Shown here piece after piece: positions 6,739-8,952 of a DNA stretch of 8,952 nucleotides. The notes beneath the pieces were generated by a model, which did no database searches, was not told the DNA's origin, and worked only from the letters and a program-made list of their open reading frames with translations. This DNA is from Candidatus Atribacter fermentans. Lineage in GTDB: Bacteria; Atribacterota; Atribacteria; Atribacterales; Atribacteraceae. A program made the translations under genes and the position numbers. Where the stretch lies: contig JAAYUT010000226.1 of assembly GCA_012517485.1 (NCBI GenBank), forward strand, positions 1 through 8,952, written 5' to 3'. Positions within the stretch are counted from its first letter, which is position 1. Each line of letters opens with the position of its first letter.

Positions 6739-6752
6739 GGGTGTGGTGTCAA

Positions 6753-6794
6753 ATGAGATCCTCACGCCCTCACAAAACGAGGGCTCAGGATGAC
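6753..6794 (-). repeat. 42-base hairpin repeat unit with CCCTC/GAGGG stem
   Basis: Same plan and length as the unit 14 bases to the left, but with stem CCCTC/GAGGG and loop GTTTTGT. It corresponds in position to the unit at 938-979 of copy 1. Confidence 0.85.
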
Positions 6795-6802
6795 TGATTA
6801 AA

Positions 6803-6895
6803 AGCACCCTCCCCGCCAAAAAGCGGCACCCCTCCACGGAGGGGAATTGTTGAATTATTCCCCCATTGAGGGGGGATTCAGGAGGGTGTGCCTTT
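6803..6895. repeat. Module D branched palindrome, copy 2
   Basis: Outer arms CACCCTCC (6805-6812) and GGAGGGTG (6881-6888) pair perfectly and enclose CCGC/GCGG, a perfect CCCCTCC-AC-GGAGGGG hairpin (6829-6844) and a CCCCC/GGGGG arm. This gives a cloverleaf-like fold. A T-rich stretch follows on the plus strand. Confidence 0.65.
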
Positions 6896-6981
6896 CTCTT
6901 TTTTGTTTTATCACTTTTTACTTACTCATTTATTTTCAGGATAGACCTTTCTTCAGTCAAGGTTTATTTTAGATCATTAAA

Positions 6982-8304
6982 TCAGGGTTGAGACAACGAC
7001 CCTTCCTCATCGGTTACCTTCACCGTTACTGGTGGATCAACAAAACCAAAAGTAATAAGCTCGCATTCAGTATTAGGAGCAATTTCCACAGTAACAGTAA
7101 AGGCCTTTTTATGAACTCCATCCTGGGCGGTGACAACGTATTCAACCGGATTGGTAAAGTCATTTGGTGTTATTCCGCTCACTTGAACAACATCCCTAAC
7201 TGTTACGGTTGCCTCTTCCGAAGCTTTAAAAGTCATAACCAGTTTAGAAACATCGGTTCCAAAAGGAACTGTAAAAGTAATGTTGTTACCTGAGATGATG
7301 CCAGTAATTTCTTGATCAGCTAAATTTAAATTCATGTTCGTGATTTCACACTCAGTATTAGGAGCAACAACTACGGTAATGGTATATGTTTTTTTAGTGA
7401 CACCGTCCTGAGCCGTGACCACATATTCTACCGGTTTAGAGAAGTCATTGGGAGTAACCCCGCTCTGCTGGATAACGTTTCCAACTGTTACCGTTGCTCC
7501 TTCTGAAACAGTAAATGTTGCAACCAAATTGGAAACATCTGTTCCATAGGGAACAGTAAGAGTGATATTGGTGTTTGAGGCAGAACTGTCCTCACTAAAG
7601 TCCAAAGCGTAGGCTGTGGATCGATTATTAAACCGAAGTTTCAAAGAGGAAAATACGCTTTTTTTATCAGCAACTAAAGCAGATTGAGCATTAGCAACTT
7701 TTTTCTGAGTGAGTTGCCCGTCGACTCCAGTTTGAGCAAGAATTAATGACATATAATTTTGAACAGCTAAATTTTTTGTAGGATTTTTATTACTAAGAAG
7801 GGCAACATTAATAGAATGAACGAGATCGGAAAAATACTGGTTCTTTGAATAGAGGTCCATATTAACATCTTCAGAAGCCTGCCCCCTCTTATTGAGCTCT
7901 TGATAGAGTAAAGCAATGGCGGTTGATTCAGCATCAATAAGCCGTATACTTTTACTTTCTCCCTGCTTCATAATAGGAGTAACCTTTGAAATTCTCAGAT
8001 TTTCTTTTTCGGCTTGAACAATATAAGGACCTCCCGGTGGCACTTGAAGAGAATATAACCCGTCCTGGTCGGATGTTGATTGAGCAATAGTTAAGCCGGT
8101 TATTGGATCGATAACATGAACAACCGCATCTGCAATTTTCAGCTCAGATATTGTCTTATTCTGTTTATTCACGACCTGGCTAACAATTTGTCCCTTGATG
8201 GTCGTTTTGTTTGGTGCAAAAATCGGCTTTTGGAAACATCCTCCTTCAGCAAATATTGCTAAAACAAAAATAATTATAGGCACTAAAACTTTAAAACACC
8301 GCAA
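6982..8304 (-). CDS. Exported surface protein with carboxypeptidase-regulatory-like and two DUF5018-like domains
   Basis: No enzymatic function is visible; the domains suggest an extracytoplasmic binding or structural role. Residues 1-22 form a signal sequence followed by Cys23. AEGGC is a poor lipobox, because the -3 position is Glu, so lipidation is possible but uncertain. Residues about 36-120 look like a carboxypeptidase regulatory-like beta domain (IKGQIVS..., ADAVVHVIDPITG, SDQDGLYSLQVPPGGPYIVQAE). Residues 123-230 are mainly helical and unrecognised. Two tandem repeats follow (cores 247-320 and 342-415, period 95 residues), each with TVPYGTDVS/TVPFGTDVS, a GVTPNDF/GITPNDF block, PVEYVVTAQDG and an APNTECE end, resembling DUF5018. 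A third repeat starts (ITFGFVDPP) but ends after 25 residues. The start is TTG, seven bases after AAGGAGGG. The stop lies 38 bases from composite repeat copy 2. Confidence 0.8.
   Translation of the reverse strand: MRCFKVLVPIIIFVLAIFAEGGCFQKPIFAPNKTTIKGQIVSQVVNKQNKTISELKIADAVVHVIDPITGLTIAQSTSDQDGLYSLQVPPGGPYIVQAEKENLRISKVTPIMKQGESKSIRLIDAESTAIALLYQELNKRGQASEDVNMDLYSKNQYFSDLVHSINVALLSNKNPTKNLAVQNYMSLILAQTGVDGQLTQKKVANAQSALVADKKSVFSSLKLRFNNRSTAYALDFSEDSSASNTNITLTVPYGTDVSNLVATFTVSEGATVTVGNVIQQSGVTPNDFSKPVEYVVTAQDGVTKKTYTITVVVAPNTECEITNMNLNLADQEITGIISGNNITFTVPFGTDVSKLVMTFKASEEATVTVRDVVQVSGITPNDFTNPVEYVVTAQDGVHKKAFTVTVEIAPNTECELITFGFVDPPVTVKVTDEEGSLSQP
7060..7566 (-). repeat. Tandem 285-base coding repeat in the surface-protein gene
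   Basis: Bases 7345-7566 and 7060-7281 encode the matching cores of the two DUF5018-like domains. The encoded cores agree at most positions, including identical PVEYVVTAQDGV and APNTECE blocks, which points to internal duplication. Confidence 0.8.
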
Positions 8305-8311
8305 TTTATAT

Positions 8312-8319
8312 CCCTCCTT
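8312..8319 (-). promoter_or_regulatory. Ribosome binding site deciding a TTG start
   Basis: The minus strand reads AAGGAGGG, then seven bases, then TTG (8304-8302). This strong site fixes the start of the surface-protein gene, and the resulting N-terminus is a good signal sequence. Confidence 0.8.
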
Positions 8320-8443
8320 TTAAAATGACCAATCTGATTACAGGTAATTAATCATTATTTTTTTATTAATACGTATTGCGGGTAAATTTGCTTACAATGA
8401 TGATATTCTTCCGTCATTTGAACTTTTAATTTTAAAACCTCTA

Positions 8444-8466
8444 CTTTAGGTTATTTAACCCTAAAG
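8444..8466 (-). promoter_or_regulatory. Hairpin in the probable leader of the surface-protein gene
   Basis: CTTTAGG (8444-8450) and CCTAAAG (8460-8466) pair perfectly, and two further pairs can form across a bulge. No T run follows on either strand, so it is not an obvious terminator. It could be a leader stem or a protein-binding palindrome. Confidence 0.3.
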
Positions 8467-8535
8467 ATAAGAATATTCTAATTGATGTAATAATAATCGT
8501 CCATTTTCTAAAATGTATTAATTCAAAAGAATTCT

Positions 8536-8566
8536 ATTATTAGAACCTAATGGTAAGCTTTGTCAA
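8536..8566 (-). promoter_or_regulatory. Weak candidate promoter for the surface-protein gene
   Basis: The minus strand has a perfect TTGACA (8566-8561) followed, after 19 bases, by AATAAT (8541-8536), a five-of-six match to the -10 box. The spacing is longer than the usual 17, and the leader would exceed 200 bases. Confidence 0.25.
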
Positions 8567-8673
8567 TCAAACCCCTGCAAAAGAATTAAAAATGTAAGGG
8601 TGCAATGTATTACACTCACTTAATGAAGCGACAACAACGAACACGTCGAATATTGGTTTTCATCCTCAACTGG

Positions 8674-8809
8674 TGCTGCTATATGCAGCATGAATGTCTA
8701 TCCTGTAAATTCAGGAGCCTATTTTGAAGTAATTCTTTTAGAATAACCAACCAGGATTTTATCCTGGGCTTTCACCCTCATCCTGACCTTCTCCCATCAA
8801 GGAAGAAGG
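8674..8809. repeat. Run of five consecutive small hairpins
   Basis: In order: TGCTGC/GCAGCA (8674-8690), TCCTG/CAGGA (8701-8716), ATTCT/AGAAT (8732-8744), CCAGGAT/ATCCTGG (8751-8767) and CCTTCTCCC/GGAAGAAGG (8787-8809, one mismatch). The first four are perfect within their arms. The last resembles module A of the composite repeats and leads into the 42-base unit at 8821. Confidence 0.55.
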
Positions 8810-8820
8810 AGCTTTGAGTC

Positions 8821-8862
8821 GTCATTGCGAGACCTCGTTTTTTGAGGTCGTGGCAATCTCAT
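8821..8862 (+). repeat. 42-base hairpin repeat unit with ACCTC/GAGGT stem
   Basis: GTCATTGCGAG, stem ACCTC, loop GTTTTTT, stem GAGGT, then CGTGGCAATCTCAT. It has the same length and plan as the units at 6697 and 6753, but lies in the opposite orientation and has the TGC/GCA outer pair instead of CCT/AGG. Confidence 0.85.
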
Positions 8863-8952
8863 GAGTCAGCTTTTCTTATTTGTGGAATTATGGAATTGGA
8901 ATAGATGATATTCTTTTAATATCTGGTAAAAAAAATGCCTCTCTCTTCAGAA

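Larger units (their letters stand above)
6478..6943. repeat. Composite palindromic repeat, copy 2
   Basis: Same orientation and module order as 730-1122: A hairpin, two GTCATTGC-type units, two 42-base hairpin units read on the minus strand, branched D palindrome, then a T-rich tail ending in TTTTCAGGATA. The non-palindromic linkers match too, including AAAAAGAATTTC after module A and TGACTGATTAAA before module D. It fills most of the 560-base gap between the membrane-protein gene and the surface-protein gene; I see no coding frame in that gap. Confidence 0.85.
8305..8952. other. Gene-free region upstream of the surface-protein gene
   Basis: No coding frame longer than about 35 codons can be supported here. 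The left half (8320-8570) is very AT-rich and probably carries the leader and promoter of the surface-protein gene. It includes the self-complementary AATACGTATT (8368-8377). The right half contains an operator-like imperfect palindrome, TGCAATGTATTACA (8601-8614), a run of hairpins and a short repeat cluster. The last 90 bases hold nothing recognisable. Confidence 0.6.

Noticed and set aside
6571..6794. Regularly spaced repeats that could be read as a small CRISPR array
   Set aside because: Units alternate in orientation, differ in sequence and have unequal spacers (11, 35, 14 bases). They are palindromic intergenic repeats, and no cas genes are present.
6988..7293. Plus-strand frame of 101 codons opposite the surface-protein gene
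   Set aside because: It is antisense to clear DUF5018-like coding repeats and has no recognisable features of its own.
8601..8614. TGCAATGTATTACA, similar to toxin-antitoxin operators
   Set aside because: The palindrome is imperfect and no antitoxin or toxin gene, or clear remnant, is found beside it.
8623..8727. A 34-codon plus-strand frame starting ATGAAGCGACAACAACGA
   Set aside because: No ribosome binding site, poor amino-acid pattern and an overlap with two hairpins; likely chance.
8888..8952. Minus-strand open frame entering from the right edge and stopping at 8888 (ends ...RISSIPIP)
   Set aside because: Only about 20 codons are visible and they match nothing recognisable, so a gene end cannot be claimed.

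Overview
The window comes from a moderately AT-rich bacterial genome, probably an anaerobic, uncultivated-type lineage. Genes are preceded by strong AAGGAGG-type ribosome binding sites, and at least two starts are TTG. The solute-binding protein has a Sec signal peptide without a lipobox cysteine, which fits a periplasm and so a two-membrane cell. Gene-free gaps are filled with short palindromic repeats of the 'GTCATTGCGAGG...GGCAATCTCAT' type. The mix (pyrrolysine-free MttB-family methyltransferase, CUT1 transporter, DUF5018-like surface protein, dense palindromic repeats) would fit an Atribacterota-like organism, but that assignment is an impression, not something the sequence proves.

Layout, left to right. 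(1) 1-655, + strand: the 3' three-quarters or so of a hydroxypyruvate-isomerase-family TIM barrel gene. (2) 656-1186: a gap holding composite palindromic repeat copy 1. (3) 1187-5744, + strand: a probable operon of an MttB-superfamily methyltransferase, an extracellular solute-binding protein and two CUT1-type permeases. Gaps between these genes are 50, 25 and 1 bases. No ATPase, corrinoid protein or methyltransferase activase is present. (4) 5771-6421, - strand: a TMEM175/DUF1211-family membrane protein, convergent with the operon. (5) 6422-6981: composite repeat copy 2, in the same orientation and module order as copy 1. (6) 6982-8304, - strand: an exported surface protein with a carboxypeptidase-regulatory-like domain and two tandem DUF5018-like domains. 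(7) 8305-8952: a gene-free region with a run of small hairpins ending in a third, shorter repeat cluster.

How the parts may work together (inference): the binding protein and permeases import an organic solute, energised by an ATPase encoded elsewhere. The co-transcribed MttB-like protein suggests that the solute, or something made from it, carries a methylated amine, as in known pyrrolysine-free members acting on glycine betaine, proline betaine or carnitine. The isomerase gene is separated by about 530 bases of repeats and may belong to an upstream carbohydrate locus. The most striking non-coding signal is a repeat family whose 42-base members keep one hairpin plan through compensatory changes in both stems. 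A second is a perfect 17-base-pair inverted repeat inside the first permease gene.
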